From positions 1-27,117 of the IMG/VR virus record IMGVR_UViG_3300008219_000073: a stretch of DNA of 27,117 bases; one strand, 5' to 3'. A program made the translations under genes and the position numbers. Of this stretch, positions 1-8,868 are shown piece by piece. Below the pieces are notes generated by a model that ran no database searches, had not been told where the DNA came from, and saw nothing but the letters and a program-made list of their open reading frames with translations. Every line of letters begins with the position of its first letter. Position 1 is the first letter of the stretch. This DNA is from a virus.

Positions 1-894
1 AGGTTTATTCTTTAGTTTCTTAGACTTGATATCGGCATTATCCATAGCATCGAATTTTGCCGCTTTCATCAAGACCAGAACAGATCGGTGATCTACGAGA
101 GAACTTAACTCTTCTTCAGAAAACCCCTGACCTAGTGCATACTTTCGCACATCAGCAGCCAGTTCCTTCTGCTTTTCCGGCTCTCCCCACTCTGGCATAG
201 CGGAAACAAGTTTCTTATGTTCCTCAAATACCATGCTGGCATGGAGTTGTTTCGTTTCCTCTGCTTGCTTTTGTTGAGCAACAGCTTGCTCATTACGCAT
301 GGATTGAATCTTCTCCTGAGCCTCTCGATATTCTTCCCTCTTAGTAATATACTCTATTGGATCAGATTCTTTTAGTCGATCCCAATCCAAATTAGCATAT
401 TTATCCAGACCACCCATAGATTTCTCTACGATCTGGTTTAGGTACTCAGTGTACTGCTGACGCTCTGTCTGAATCTGGGCCATTTCGGAGTTATACTTCT
501 GTTGAAGTTCTTCCATGCCCTTTCTATCGTTAGACAGCTCTTGCGTCTTGCGGGTATAATCTGACTGGCGTGAATAGCCTTTCATAAGTTCTTCAAGGCT
601 TACTTCCTGCTCCTCACCATTTACGGTGACAGCATATAAAAGTTCCTCTTCAACTTCTTCGTCAGACTCTTCAGATTCCTCTTCGGATTCCTCCTCAGCC
701 TCCTCTTCAGATTCCTCTTCCAATGATTCGTCTTGAGTTTCCTCAGTGGACTCTTCCTCTTCCGTAGGTGTGGCTTCCTCAGCTTCTGGTTTCTCCTCTT
801 CGGATTCCATCAGGCCGAGTAATACCTCTTGCGCTTCCATTATACTTCCGGGTTGCGCTTGTACTTCTTGCGGGGCTACTTGCTTATCCGCCAT
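1..894 (-). CDS. Scaffolding-like head assembly protein (3' end cut by window edge)
   Basis: The frame is open from an ATG at 894 to the left edge, 298 codons with no stop, so the C-terminus is missing. A Shine-Dalgarno-like GAGGA lies just upstream. After about 35 residues there is a long run dominated by Glu with some Ser (about residues 36-78). It is followed by a segment of the type VNGEEQEVSLEELMKGYSRQ and DYTRKTQEL, which in my memory recurs in phage scaffold or head-assembly proteins near the capsid gene. The rest is charged, Gln-rich and probably coiled-coil. It lies downstream of the portal, where scaffold and then major capsid genes usually sit. The role is inferred from composition, motif and position; it could also be a minor head protein. 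Confidence 0.7.
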   Translation of the reverse strand, partial: MADKQVAPQEVQAQPGSIMEAQEVLLGLMESEEEKPEAEEATPTEEEESTEETQDESLEEESEEEAEEESEEESEESDEEVEEELLYAVTVNGEEQEVSLEELMKGYSRQSDYTRKTQELSNDRKGMEELQQKYNSEMAQIQTERQQYTEYLNQIVEKSMGGLDKYANLDWDRLKESDPIEYITKREEYREAQEKIQSMRNEQAVAQQKQAEETKQLHASMVFEEHKKLVSAMPEWGEPEKQKELAADVRKYALGQGFSEEELSSLVDHRSVLVLMKAAKFDAMDNADIKSKKLKNKP

Positions 895-906
895 AATTTA
901 TTCCTC

Positions 907-1155
907 TTAGATGAATGGGTGTTGCTTTTCCAGAACTTTATTCATGTGTCCAGTTTCAACTATGGATGTTATATGACCATAAAGTTTGTCAAGCAGTCTC
1001 ATCGCAAGCCAGATTGATTCTCTGGCTTCCAACTCTGTCGAACCGCTGGCTTCCCACCGGATCATTAAATCTTTTCTCAATACTTCAAATGCTTCGTTAA
1101 ACAGCTCGTTACTTAGGAGGTTCTTTGCTTTCTCCTCCCGATATTCGTCAGACAT
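907..1155 (-). CDS. Small conserved phage head-module protein, function unknown
   Basis: An 82-aa charged, apparently all-helical protein with the pattern NELFNEAFEVL, then RESIWLAMRLLDKLYGHI and a near-terminal ETGHM. Small proteins with this pattern are, as far as I recall, common next to portal and scaffold genes of podo- and siphophages; no biochemical role is known to me. It starts at an ATG inside the end of the 59-aa gene upstream (8-base overlap) and ends 12 bases before the scaffold-like gene, so it is probably co-transcribed with the late head genes. The 12-base gap holds the ribosome binding site of the scaffold-like gene. Confidence 0.7.
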   Translation of the reverse strand: MSDEYREEKAKNLLSNELFNEAFEVLRKDLMIRWEASGSTELEARESIWLAMRLLDKLYGHITSIVETGHMNKVLEKQHPFI

Positions 1156-1327
1156 TATAATCAGTTATTTTCGGTGTCGGCGCTTTTCTACCCCTTCTTC
1201 CGCGAGACACCTTTGCTACTTCAAACTGACTAGCCCACTTTTCAGCGGCTGCTCTTGTTTTGAATGTTTTAATCTTCCCGCCATAAGTGGCGATAAAATG
1301 ACCCTTCGGGCTTTTTCTAATCGGCAT
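1148..1327 (-). CDS. 59-aa basic protein, function unknown
   Basis: A short gene found by reading the gap between the portal gene and the 82-aa gene. It begins MPIRKSPKGHF and has a helical segment FKTRAAAEKWASQF and a basic patch SRGRRGRK. Its ATG shares one base with the portal stop (TAATG), and its stop overlaps the next start, so it fits the stop-start coupling seen through the whole operon. The high Lys/Arg content suggests nucleic-acid or capsid-interior contact, but nothing proves it. A longer open frame on the opposite strand here (986-1330) has no ribosome binding site and runs against the operon. Confidence 0.6.
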   Translation of the reverse strand: MPIRKSPKGHFIATYGGKIKTFKTRAAAEKWASQFEVAKVSRGRRGRKAPTPKITDYNV

Positions 1328-3324
1328 TAAGTTGCTCCTATTGCTACTGCTCGTTTTTGTTCACGTTCCAGTTGAAGTTCTGCCATCTTCAGTTGTGCAT
1401 CAACTTGCGCTTCCTGTGCATCTTGCTGAACTTTCTGGGCCTTGATTTGTACCTCAGCAGCCTTAATCTCTAGCTCCTTCTGCTTTATCTGCGCTTCCAT
1501 CTGCATCGACTGTTCTTCTGACGACGGCCCCGATGGAGGAATCTGTGAAGGATCAGTCATAAAATCGCTCACATTCTGGAATCCCATTGCTTTCACAAGT
1601 GATGCGCCAAGATTATACATATTCTGTTCGTTTACGATTCTTAAACCACCTGACATTGCCTGCGATGCAAAATTAATCATCTGAGAAATATGCATCATCT
1701 GCTGGTCTTTATTACCCTGACCTAAAGCAACAGATACAGTACAATCAGCCTTATCGTTCCATGCGTCTGGGCGAACAGGAATCCACTGGTTTCTAAGCAT
1801 AACCACTCTCTCCTTATCCTGATTCTTCAGTAGGAGTTCGTATATCGTAATCATCAAGTCTTTTACGCCAGTCTCTGCAAAGTTTCTGGCGATGAGTTCT
1901 ACGCGACTCTGTGCGGCTGTCATAACAGCGTTGACAGCGGTGGCTGTGGTATGTGATGTCAAGGCGTTCTCATTCATCCCCTGTGACATTCTTGATACAC
2001 CGGCTCTGGATTCTCTTACCCCGTCCAGATATTCGAGCATCTGGAACGAGTAAGGTTCAAGAGGTGGAGTTGTTAGCGGCATTATAGCGTTAGGAGACTT
2101 AACCCTAACTACGCCGCCCGGTCGTTGCGTAAGAAGGTCATCAAGGTTGGCCTGACCCTCTAAGACTGCATAACGCCCGAAGTTCTGGTTATACATATTA
2201 TCCATGAGGTTACGCATTAGCGTACTCTTCATTAACTGTAAATCCATCACCAAGTCTGCAACCGACATACCGAAAAACTTATGCGGAATTTTTATCGGCG
2301 TAATAGATACGAAAGGAATAGAATCTATTTCATCATTCTGTAGAACATAATTCCCAACTGAACAAACTTTCCTAAGTTCAGCAATCCCGTCATTATTATA
2401 ATCTGTTTTCAGGAAAGATTCATGCAGCCAATACGTCCTTAAAGCCTCTTCTGTCTGTGATTCACCAAGATTAAAATTTGAACTATCATCGAATTCAAAC
2501 CTTGCCTGCCTTTCACCAAAGAGTGAGAACTCATCATCTTCGCCAGAACCTAACTCTTCCGGCCCAATATCTTCATCAGGATACATCTCCCTTAATTCAG
2601 ATAAAGTCTTTTGCACCCTATGACAAACGAATCTTGCATCCTGAATATTTTTAGCATCTCTACTGATAAGGAACTCAGATGGCGGAACATTCTCTATCTT
2701 TATCTTGCCATTATAAGCGCTTCTCTTAATAACGACATCGTGAAGCGATCCGCCGCCCATTTCCTGACCATAACCTTCTTGACCACCACCTTCGTAACCT
2801 CCCTGACCACCATATTCGGTATGTTCAATAACCTCTACTTCGTCGCTACCGATAAGAGCCATGAAAGACATCTCATCAAGACCGTTGTACTCTTCCCGCT
2901 GACTGTCTTCGTATTCATCCCACCATACTTTAACGATACCATTCTTGGAAAGCAGGGCATCGGTAAACCATGAGTACATAATTTCCCAGCCGGGATTATC
3001 CTTTGTGAAAACATAGTTCACATAGTCAGTGGCTTGTTCGGCCATCTGCACATCTTCGGGGCCGTGCGGTGAGAATTTTACCATTTCATCGCCAGATGCA
3101 AACACACGCATTAGAGATGGTTTTATCCATTCTATTGTATCCGCTACTGTGGAATCTACAAACTGTGATCTGCCTTCTACTTCATTTCCAAAAGGCTGAC
3201 CATAGTAATACTCCATAGCCTGCTCACGCTGTCGAGAAATAGTATCACCATAACCTAGAGCGTCTGTAATCTCGCCCCTGATTCTGGCTACTAATTCTTC
3301 CTCAGTGATTTTTTCTTTCGCCAT
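1327..3324 (-). CDS. Portal protein
   Basis: A 665-aa protein forming the dodecameric DNA gate at one capsid vertex. Visible portal-type features are an N-terminal helical region with RQREQAMEYYYGQP, the segment FVDSTVADTIEWIKPSLMRV and a central region rich in aromatic and charged strands (EALRTYWLHE, HKFFGMSVADLVMDLQ). I recognise this as the P22/podovirus-like portal family. Two oddities: a Gly/Gln-rich insert at about residues 171-193, and a C-terminal amphipathic coiled coil (about 605-655) made of Gln, Lys, Glu and Ala. It starts one base inside the TerL stop (TAATG) and is followed by the 59-aa gene in the same way. Length and neighbours (terminase before, scaffold after) agree with the assignment. 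Confidence 0.9.
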   Translation of the reverse strand: MAKEKITEEELVARIRGEITDALGYGDTISRQREQAMEYYYGQPFGNEVEGRSQFVDSTVADTIEWIKPSLMRVFASGDEMVKFSPHGPEDVQMAEQATDYVNYVFTKDNPGWEIMYSWFTDALLSKNGIVKVWWDEYEDSQREEYNGLDEMSFMALIGSDEVEVIEHTEYGGQGGYEGGGQEGYGQEMGGGSLHDVVIKRSAYNGKIKIENVPPSEFLISRDAKNIQDARFVCHRVQKTLSELREMYPDEDIGPEELGSGEDDEFSLFGERQARFEFDDSSNFNLGESQTEEALRTYWLHESFLKTDYNNDGIAELRKVCSVGNYVLQNDEIDSIPFVSITPIKIPHKFFGMSVADLVMDLQLMKSTLMRNLMDNMYNQNFGRYAVLEGQANLDDLLTQRPGGVVRVKSPNAIMPLTTPPLEPYSFQMLEYLDGVRESRAGVSRMSQGMNENALTSHTTATAVNAVMTAAQSRVELIARNFAETGVKDLMITIYELLLKNQDKERVVMLRNQWIPVRPDAWNDKADCTVSVALGQGNKDQQMMHISQMINFASQAMSGGLRIVNEQNMYNLGASLVKAMGFQNVSDFMTDPSQIPPSGPSSEEQSMQMEAQIKQKELEIKAAEVQIKAQKVQQDAQEAQVDAQLKMAELQLEREQKRAVAIGAT

Positions 3325-4829
3325 TAAATAATTCCGTAGTTCCTGTATTCAACGTCTTTAGTCCACTCTGGGTCTTCACCCGCCATAGCAAAGCGTTGGG
3401 ATTGAAATGCATATCGTGTTGCTGACATCAGGTCATCCCGCAAAGGAACCACCTTATTATCCTTTCTGTGGTACATTCTGAACTCTTCAAACCAGTCAGA
3501 AAGGGTAGAAAATACCTTAAATTTACCAGCCTCTATTGATTGTAACATAGCCATTAAACCTTCCTCTACGCTATTTGAGCCTTTTACAGCGCCCAAGGCA
3601 GGTGGATTAGTGAAATGCTCCATCATAAAATTACAACCCAGATTTCTATACTGGTCAGCCAAGCCGGGATTTCCCATGCTATCCCTGCGATTTCCGTCAT
3701 GTGGGTAGGCTATAGGAATGAAATGAGGTCTTGTCCTGATAATCTCGGCGTGAACTGCTGGTGAAGCCTTAGATGCTCTATAACAATCGTAAATATAGAA
3801 CATTTCTTCTTCTCTGTCAATAGCACACCATACTACTGCTGTTGGGTGATCCCAACCAAAGTCTATCGCTGCTATTCTGGGCCAATGATTTTCAATACGC
3901 ATTGGATCGACCATTACCTTTTCTTCCCCTAATGGGAAGACCAATCCTGAACCAATTGAGGGTCTTCCGTATCTTCTCATCTCCCGCTCATGTGGGGAAT
4001 ATGAGGATAGAATCTGTTCCATCACAGATTCATTCAGATGGCCGCGCTGCCCTTTCAAGGACATGACCTTCTCTGAAGCGTCATCCCATGTGGCGTTGGT
4101 CAGGGATTGGCCGGACTGTAGGTTATTCATAAACGAAGCTACTGTCTCAGTCATTCCGGCTTCTGGGGTGAAGGTCATATAAACCATCCCCCTTCTATCC
4201 AGCGTCCTTGTTACAGCCTGCGAGTATAACTCACGACTAGGCTCTTCGTCAAGCCATATACAATCAACGCTGCGGCCCTGCCATTTCTCCACCTGCATCT
4301 CGTAGGCTTTGAAGAATAAAGAGGAGTTCCCCCCAGAGACATGGCGAATAAGTGCCACGCTCTTGGCGTTGGGTACGCCGGGTTTCCGTTCTGTCTTTAG
4401 GATACAGCTTCTTGGTATAGCGCCAGAACCAAAAGCCTCTGGATCATCCGGGGAACCCAATAATTCAAATTGTACGATATCTCTGGTGGTTTCATTTGAA
4501 ACCCCACCAGCCCATGCTACAATGGGTTTAGTGTACCTTCGGCCATTCCACCACTTTGGGTAGAGGCCGGTTACATGGTAGGCTAGCTCCGCTGCCCCAC
4601 AATATGATTTCCCAATGCGGTTAGCAGCCATGAGGAGGCGCTGGTTCGCCTCTGAGCCTGTTTCGTGAAAATTCTTCTGGTACGGGTAAGGGTCGTAGAA
4701 ATCTAGTTTGTTGAAGCGTTCTCTAGTTCTTATCTCCCTAGCGATTTCTACCGCTTTTTCCAGTTCTACCCTTGTGGATGGGGGCGCTGATTGCGGCTGC
4801 TTGGCGCTCTGCGCCCTCTCTAACTGCAT
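3324..4829 (-). CDS. terL: Terminase large subunit (ATPase and nuclease)
   Basis: A 501-aa packaging motor that cuts concatemeric DNA and pumps it through the portal. ATPase motifs are a Walker A-like AANRIGKS at residues 68-75, a hydrophobic Walker B IWLDEE at 191-196 and a coupling motif TFTPEAG at 219-225. The nuclease domain begins with AAIDFGWDHPTAVVW (321-335), giving the first catalytic Asp (D323). Further conserved acids are plausible in YPHDGNRRD (about 375) and LRDDLMSATRY near the end. The start is two bases after the TerS stop and the stop overlaps the portal start by one base, so the order TerS-TerL-portal is canonical. The Walker A variant with Arg-Ile-Gly-Lys-Ser is normal for this terminase group. 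Confidence 0.95.
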   Translation of the reverse strand: MQLERAQSAKQPQSAPPSTRVELEKAVEIAREIRTRERFNKLDFYDPYPYQKNFHETGSEANQRLLMAANRIGKSYCGAAELAYHVTGLYPKWWNGRRYTKPIVAWAGGVSNETTRDIVQFELLGSPDDPEAFGSGAIPRSCILKTERKPGVPNAKSVALIRHVSGGNSSLFFKAYEMQVEKWQGRSVDCIWLDEEPSRELYSQAVTRTLDRRGMVYMTFTPEAGMTETVASFMNNLQSGQSLTNATWDDASEKVMSLKGQRGHLNESVMEQILSSYSPHEREMRRYGRPSIGSGLVFPLGEEKVMVDPMRIENHWPRIAAIDFGWDHPTAVVWCAIDREEEMFYIYDCYRASKASPAVHAEIIRTRPHFIPIAYPHDGNRRDSMGNPGLADQYRNLGCNFMMEHFTNPPALGAVKGSNSVEEGLMAMLQSIEAGKFKVFSTLSDWFEEFRMYHRKDNKVVPLRDDLMSATRYAFQSQRFAMAGEDPEWTKDVEYRNYGII

Positions 4830-4831
4830 AA

Positions 4832-5233
4832 TTAGTTCAATACTTCTGGTATTTCAGATATATCGGAAGTCCCTATCAGGGCTTCTAGTTCCCTCTGTAG
4901 TTCATCTGTAGACGATTGTTCCACATGAGAGATTTCCTGCTTAATCTTCTCAGTAGGTTTAAGACCGGCTCTGTCCAGTACATCCTTAACTGCACCCAGA
5001 CGGACGGACTCCGACTCGGCGTTCTGTACTAATTCATTCAATTGGGCTAATGCGCCCGGTACGCAGTCTTGGATCATCTTGCGCTGGCGCTCTTCTATCT
5101 CTTTGGCGAACTTATTCTTGAGTTCATAACCCCTCTGTTTAGCATGGGAATACCCAGCCATTTCAGCCGATCTAGCCGCCTTACCAGTGAGGCAGTATTG
5201 TTCTATAAATACTTCTTGCTTCTCAGTTCTCAA
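4832..5233 (-). CDS. terS: Terminase small subunit (DNA-recognition)
   Basis: A 133-aa protein directly upstream of TerL. The N-terminus reads as the helix-turn-helix of small terminases: KQEVFIEQYCLTGKAARSAE followed by MAGYSHAKQRGYEL. A helical middle and a Glu-rich C-terminal tail (SSTDELQRELEALIG) follow, as expected for oligomerisation and contact with the large subunit. Small terminases of this type bind the packaging site and recruit TerL. The gene overlaps the end of the 818-aa gene by four bases (ATGA). The assignment rests on the HTH pattern plus position; the length is typical. Confidence 0.85.
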   Translation of the reverse strand: MRTEKQEVFIEQYCLTGKAARSAEMAGYSHAKQRGYELKNKFAKEIEERQRKMIQDCVPGALAQLNELVQNAESESVRLGAVKDVLDRAGLKPTEKIKQEISHVEQSSTDELQRELEALIGTSDISEIPEVLN

Positions 5234-7686
5234 AATTCTCTTTCCTGTAGTAATCCCGGTAGAGCAACCTGACCGGCTAAAGATATTCTACTGAGGTAAT
5301 CTTCTAATTCACGCTGCCTCAAGTTATATGATTCTGGAATCTCTCCGGTTCTCCAAGTATCAGTCTTGCGTCCTGTCCAACCCCTAAGAGCATCCTCCAT
5401 ACTCTCTAATGCTGCTGATCTTGTACCCCCTAATAATGATAAATCTCTTGTCGCTCCACCAGCCTTTGATCTATCATATGCCTTCCAAGGTATATATGGA
5501 AATGCTGACGATGATTTTCCAGAAGGATCGAAAGCTGGATTTATCACCGCAGGCTTTCCAGAGGTGGGCGGGCGAAACGCCACCGGATAAATATCTGCTA
5601 TATCCTGTGTTTCCCTCCTAAACGACTCAGATGCATCCCTAGCCCATTCATCAACTTTTCCCTTAGCTGCAGTTTGAGTATTATCATCAACCCGAAGCCC
5701 TGTTGATCTGGTCACACGATTGCCATTGGCATCCCTGTATCCACCATACCAGTAACCATCATTCTCAAATAGGTCAGGCTTCCCTCCCTTAGCTCTTGCC
5801 TTAGCAGCCATTGACATCAATGCTTGAGCCTCATAAAATGTGTCGCTATACCAATCCCTGTGGGGAAATATAGCATCATCTGCTGCTTTTGCAAATGAAG
5901 CATCTTTGAAAATTACACTTAGAAAATCTTCATTTTTACCAAGCCCAAAAGCAATATCAGCACCCTTGCCAAGTATATCCAGTTTATCAGAACCCAAAAT
6001 TAACACACCGCCATCTTTTGTATTTACTCTAGCTACAACATTTATCCCGCCAAGAAGTTCATTGCCAGTTGTTGTTGAATATTGAATTAAAATATGGCCG
6101 GGTGTAGAAGAATCCTTAACCTTTAGACCGCCTCTATAAAAATCTTTCTTCTGTAAAAGGTTTATAAAATCTTTAGCAGTTATGCCATTCCAATTATCTC
6201 CCGCATTTCGCCTTGCCTCTAACCATACATCCTTAACATGATTATAATGCCTTTGCTTATCAAACTGCATCGTATAATGGAGATTACCACTAGCTTCAAA
6301 CTCCCTAACACCACCAATTCTCAAATCTCTTCCGAATCGTTGCTTCTGTAGACCCCATGAATCAGAAACCATTCCAACCATTTCATCTAGCAACTCAGGT
6401 TTCAGATGCTCCATTCCTGTAGCCTGACGAAAAGTATCAGATGTTACAATTTCACTGGGTTTCCCCACAACCTCATCGTGATAAAGTTGCTTATAATAAT
6501 TATGCAGTTGACTGCCCGGCTGTACAGAATGGTGATCAGGTGAATACATCCTTCTAATAAGAAAACTGTACACAGGCTGCTGTGTTAATTGTCTGGCTAA
6601 TGCATTTATTTCAGAGCGATGAGCTGTTGCCTCATCTTTAGACATTCCACTGGTTGGCTTGGCCCTTTTTGTATCTATCTGAGAAGCTAATTTCTCCATA
6701 GCCAGCAAAGAGTTAGCCGACACTCCAATCTCTTCTTCCATATATTTGTAATATGGATCGCCCTTCTTAAATAAATTGGAGATAGACTCTACCGGCATTT
6801 TGGCAAGACCCATGAGCTTACCCGTAGTACCCATATACCAGTTCCACTCCCCTGTTGCTAAAATATCATTAAGGTCTTTGCTATTGGCGTATTTTTTAGC
6901 AATATCACTAAAGGCTCTATCTGTTTCCCCCCATTTAGCCATGAACTCCTTCGCTCTATTCATTGCCGCCAGTGTTCTTGGGCCAAGTTGTCCTCTTCGG
7001 GATAACTCGATCCCTGAAGCAAAATCACGCATTACATTTGGCCCCTCTTTCACTGCTGTTGCCGATTTTCCAAGTAAGGTTTTTGGGTTAAGGGTTACTA
7101 GCCTACCGTATAGAAGTTGATCTGCCAGATTCTCTAGATAGTCTCCGGGCATTACCGAAGCAACAAATCTTGAAACCGGGCGAATAATATTTTCATTTAA
7201 GAAATCACCACCCTGTGCGATGCGTTCCTGAATTTGCTGACCTTCCTCACTTTGTGGTTGGTAGACTCTACTTTGAGCGGCTTGAGCAAGCTGTTCTGGT
7301 GTCATCCCTGTATCCATTAAACTTGTACCTACAGGAAGGTGAAATGGAGCAGATGGCTTTATATCTGGGTAATGCTCTATCTGACCCTCTCCACCCCTTC
7401 CGCGAAGTGCATTTTCAAGAACTCCCCATGCATGGAATGGAAGTGTAGCAAAACCAGCCGCCAGTGCAGGAACATTTTCTATCATCCCTTGATACATAGG
7501 TTCAGCGCTTGCCTCAGCTTCTAGCGCGGTAGCATATGACGATCCTATACCGGAAAGTTGTCGGGAGAGCCAACCCTTTTTCTCTGGTTCTTTTTTCTTC
7601 TTGAACTCCTCAAAGGTATCTATGTGGGGAGCCTTTCTATGCTTATCCCATATTGCCTGTGATTCTGAATCTGTAATATCTGTCAT
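5230..7686 (-). CDS. Large 818-aa phage protein, probably virion-associated; function unknown
   Basis: A large protein with no domain I can name. The N-terminal 40 residues are very charged (EEFKKKKEPEKKGW), followed by an Ala/Gly-rich stretch with possible membrane-active character (MIENVPALAAGFATLPFHAW, about 68-87). The middle is rich in Lys, Asp and aromatic residues, and the last 150 residues are rich in Arg, Ser and Pro. It lies upstream of TerS in the same operon and overlaps both neighbours by four bases. Large proteins encoded beside packaging genes in podophages can be internal or ejection proteins, and that is my best guess; a tail component or a polyvalent cargo protein is equally possible. 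No peptidase, lysozyme or kinase motif is evident. Confidence 0.6.
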   Translation of the reverse strand: MTDITDSESQAIWDKHRKAPHIDTFEEFKKKKEPEKKGWLSRQLSGIGSSYATALEAEASAEPMYQGMIENVPALAAGFATLPFHAWGVLENALRGRGGEGQIEHYPDIKPSAPFHLPVGTSLMDTGMTPEQLAQAAQSRVYQPQSEEGQQIQERIAQGGDFLNENIIRPVSRFVASVMPGDYLENLADQLLYGRLVTLNPKTLLGKSATAVKEGPNVMRDFASGIELSRRGQLGPRTLAAMNRAKEFMAKWGETDRAFSDIAKKYANSKDLNDILATGEWNWYMGTTGKLMGLAKMPVESISNLFKKGDPYYKYMEEEIGVSANSLLAMEKLASQIDTKRAKPTSGMSKDEATAHRSEINALARQLTQQPVYSFLIRRMYSPDHHSVQPGSQLHNYYKQLYHDEVVGKPSEIVTSDTFRQATGMEHLKPELLDEMVGMVSDSWGLQKQRFGRDLRIGGVREFEASGNLHYTMQFDKQRHYNHVKDVWLEARRNAGDNWNGITAKDFINLLQKKDFYRGGLKVKDSSTPGHILIQYSTTTGNELLGGINVVARVNTKDGGVLILGSDKLDILGKGADIAFGLGKNEDFLSVIFKDASFAKAADDAIFPHRDWYSDTFYEAQALMSMAAKARAKGGKPDLFENDGYWYGGYRDANGNRVTRSTGLRVDDNTQTAAKGKVDEWARDASESFRRETQDIADIYPVAFRPPTSGKPAVINPAFDPSGKSSSAFPYIPWKAYDRSKAGGATRDLSLLGGTRSAALESMEDALRGWTGRKTDTWRTGEIPESYNLRQRELEDYLSRISLAGQVALPGLLQEREF

Positions 7687-8201
7687 TTTACGTTATATAG
7701 GTATTCATTCAGGGACATCTTCTCATTAGGAGTAAGATAAGGCCAGAATCTATCAAAGACTTCCTGAGCGGCCTCCCTTCCTCCTGAGCGAAGCGCCTGA
7801 TTGAAATACGTTAAGAATTGCATCGCATTGGCTGGAACACCTGTATCTCTCTCCATAGCCTCTGCTGATTCCGTATCCTCTGGAGACATCCATTCTGGCT
7901 GCTCTCCTACTGGCAGATCGGCTGGTCTATCCAAAAGTCCACCAACCCAATCCTTCGCTTGTCCGAATTCTTCCTGTACGCCCGCTCCTACCCTGTCTAG
8001 GATACCCCCTAGTCCACCCCTTGGGTAACCTGTTGTTCTTCGTCTGAAGTCAACCTGTTCCTGCTGGGTGGGTAAATCACCCCATGGATTTTGTCTCCCT
8101 TCAATTTGAACAGAAGAATCTGGCACAACATTGGGAATTCCTCCCTCCCTTTGCGCCCTCTCTAGTTCTGCCCACTCTGCGGGAGTAAGGGTTCTTGCCA
8201 T
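7683..8201 (-). CDS. 172-aa protein, function unknown
   Basis: Unrecognised. It starts MARTLTPAEWAELERAQREG and has a Gly/Arg-rich central segment (GYPRGGLGGILDRVGAG), then an acidic segment EWMSPEDTESAEAMERD and a helical C-terminus with FLTYFNQALRSGG and LTPNEKMSLNEYLY. The C-terminal part looks like a small helical fold, the rest like flexible linker, suggesting a minor structural or adaptor role. It overlaps the 818-aa gene by four bases (ATGA) and follows the 77-aa gene by one base, so it belongs to the late leftward operon. There is no signal peptide or membrane segment. Confidence 0.6.
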   Translation of the reverse strand: MARTLTPAEWAELERAQREGGIPNVVPDSSVQIEGRQNPWGDLPTQQEQVDFRRRTTGYPRGGLGGILDRVGAGVQEEFGQAKDWVGGLLDRPADLPVGEQPEWMSPEDTESAEAMERDTGVPANAMQFLTYFNQALRSGGREAAQEVFDRFWPYLTPNEKMSLNEYLYNVK

Positions 8202-8202
8202 G

Positions 8203-8436
8203 TTATCGCTTAATCTGTGGCTTGCCTTTGTAGTATGAAGGTCTACTATGGGTATATTTTTCCATTATTCGTCTAGGCTTATCCATCCCTGCTAAAGCCT
8301 TTCCCAATAAACTTTTCTTCTTACGCTTCTTTTTCGCAAAAGTTAAAGGATCACTAGCTATATCGGAGGCCAACCCCCCTGATTTATTCAATTTACGTTG
8401 ATGCCCATCCATATGGTGATTTCCTTTATTACTCAT
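8203..8436 (-). CDS. 77-aa highly basic protein, first gene of the leftward operon
   Basis: A short protein with His-rich start (NHHMDGHQRK), a strongly basic centre (FAKKKRKKKSLLGKALAG) and a basic end (KGKPQIKR). Lysine-rich small proteins at the head of a phage structural operon can bind DNA inside the head or act as regulators, but no family is recognised. The ATG at 8436 has a GGAG six bases upstream. It is the promoter-proximal gene of the minus-strand operon, since the 430 bases above it are non-coding on both strands. Translation of the next gene follows after one base. Confidence 0.6.
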   Translation of the reverse strand: MSNKGNHHMDGHQRKLNKSGGLASDIASDPLTFAKKKRKKKSLLGKALAGMDKPRRIMEKYTHSRPSYYKGKPQIKR

Positions 8437-8868
8437 GATAACTCCATTAGTGTTTGCTTATATTAGTGATATTTACGGACTGGTGAGTAGGGATAATATA
8501 TATAGATTTCATATTTTTAAAAAGGGGTCGGGGGGGGTCTGTCTGTACTGACTCTGTTTAAAAGGGAGTCGAGACTACGATAAGAAAAGAAATCGAGAGT
8601 ACACTAAGCAAACCCCAGTAAATTAGCCATTTTTCATTGTTGCCATGCTACCACTATATAGTGGAGTTACCATCGATTCGAATACCCGAGTGATTGCAGT
8701 GTATATGGTACGTCGGACAGTCTGACATCGTATGCGCGTGGACTGATGGAACATAGTCTCACACCATCGGTGGACACCGGGTGAAAATAAATCACGCCAC
8801 CCTATTGTAATCAGGACAGGCATGCACTATATTCAGGCCTCACCCAACACGTCTGGAGCATACAGGAT
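8437..8868. promoter_or_regulatory. Divergent intergenic control region
   Basis: About 430 bases lie between the leftward late operon and the rightward early operon, so promoters for both should be here. Visible features: an AT-rich stretch near 8470-8520 (upstream of the leftward operon), a G-rich run 8524-8537 ending in eight Gs, an inverted repeat GACTC 8550-8554 / GAGTC 8566-8570, a perfect 14-bp palindrome at 8651-8664, and paired GTCGGAC 8712-8718 / GTCTGAC 8720-8726. I could not fix a confident -35/-10 pair. Short open frames (for example a 26-codon one from 8645 and a 28-codon one from 8823 in the plus direction) exist, but nothing supports them beyond a purine-rich AGGACAGG before the second. 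Confidence 0.55.
8651..8664. repeat. Perfect 14-bp palindrome, possible operator
   Basis: CCACTATATAGTGG is its own reverse complement, with a TATATA-type centre, inside the divergent control region and about 200 bases upstream of the first rightward gene. A dimeric repressor or activator site is the simplest reading; it could also be a small cruciform. No second copy was noticed elsewhere in the window. Confidence 0.45.

Noticed and set aside
986-1330. Plus-strand 114-codon frame opposite the small head genes
   Set aside because: It runs antisense to coupled genes and lacks a ribosome binding site.
8623-8823. Minus-strand 66-codon frame and short plus-strand frames in the divergent region
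   Set aside because: Composition is not protein-like, starts have no clear Shine-Dalgarno, and the region looks regulatory.
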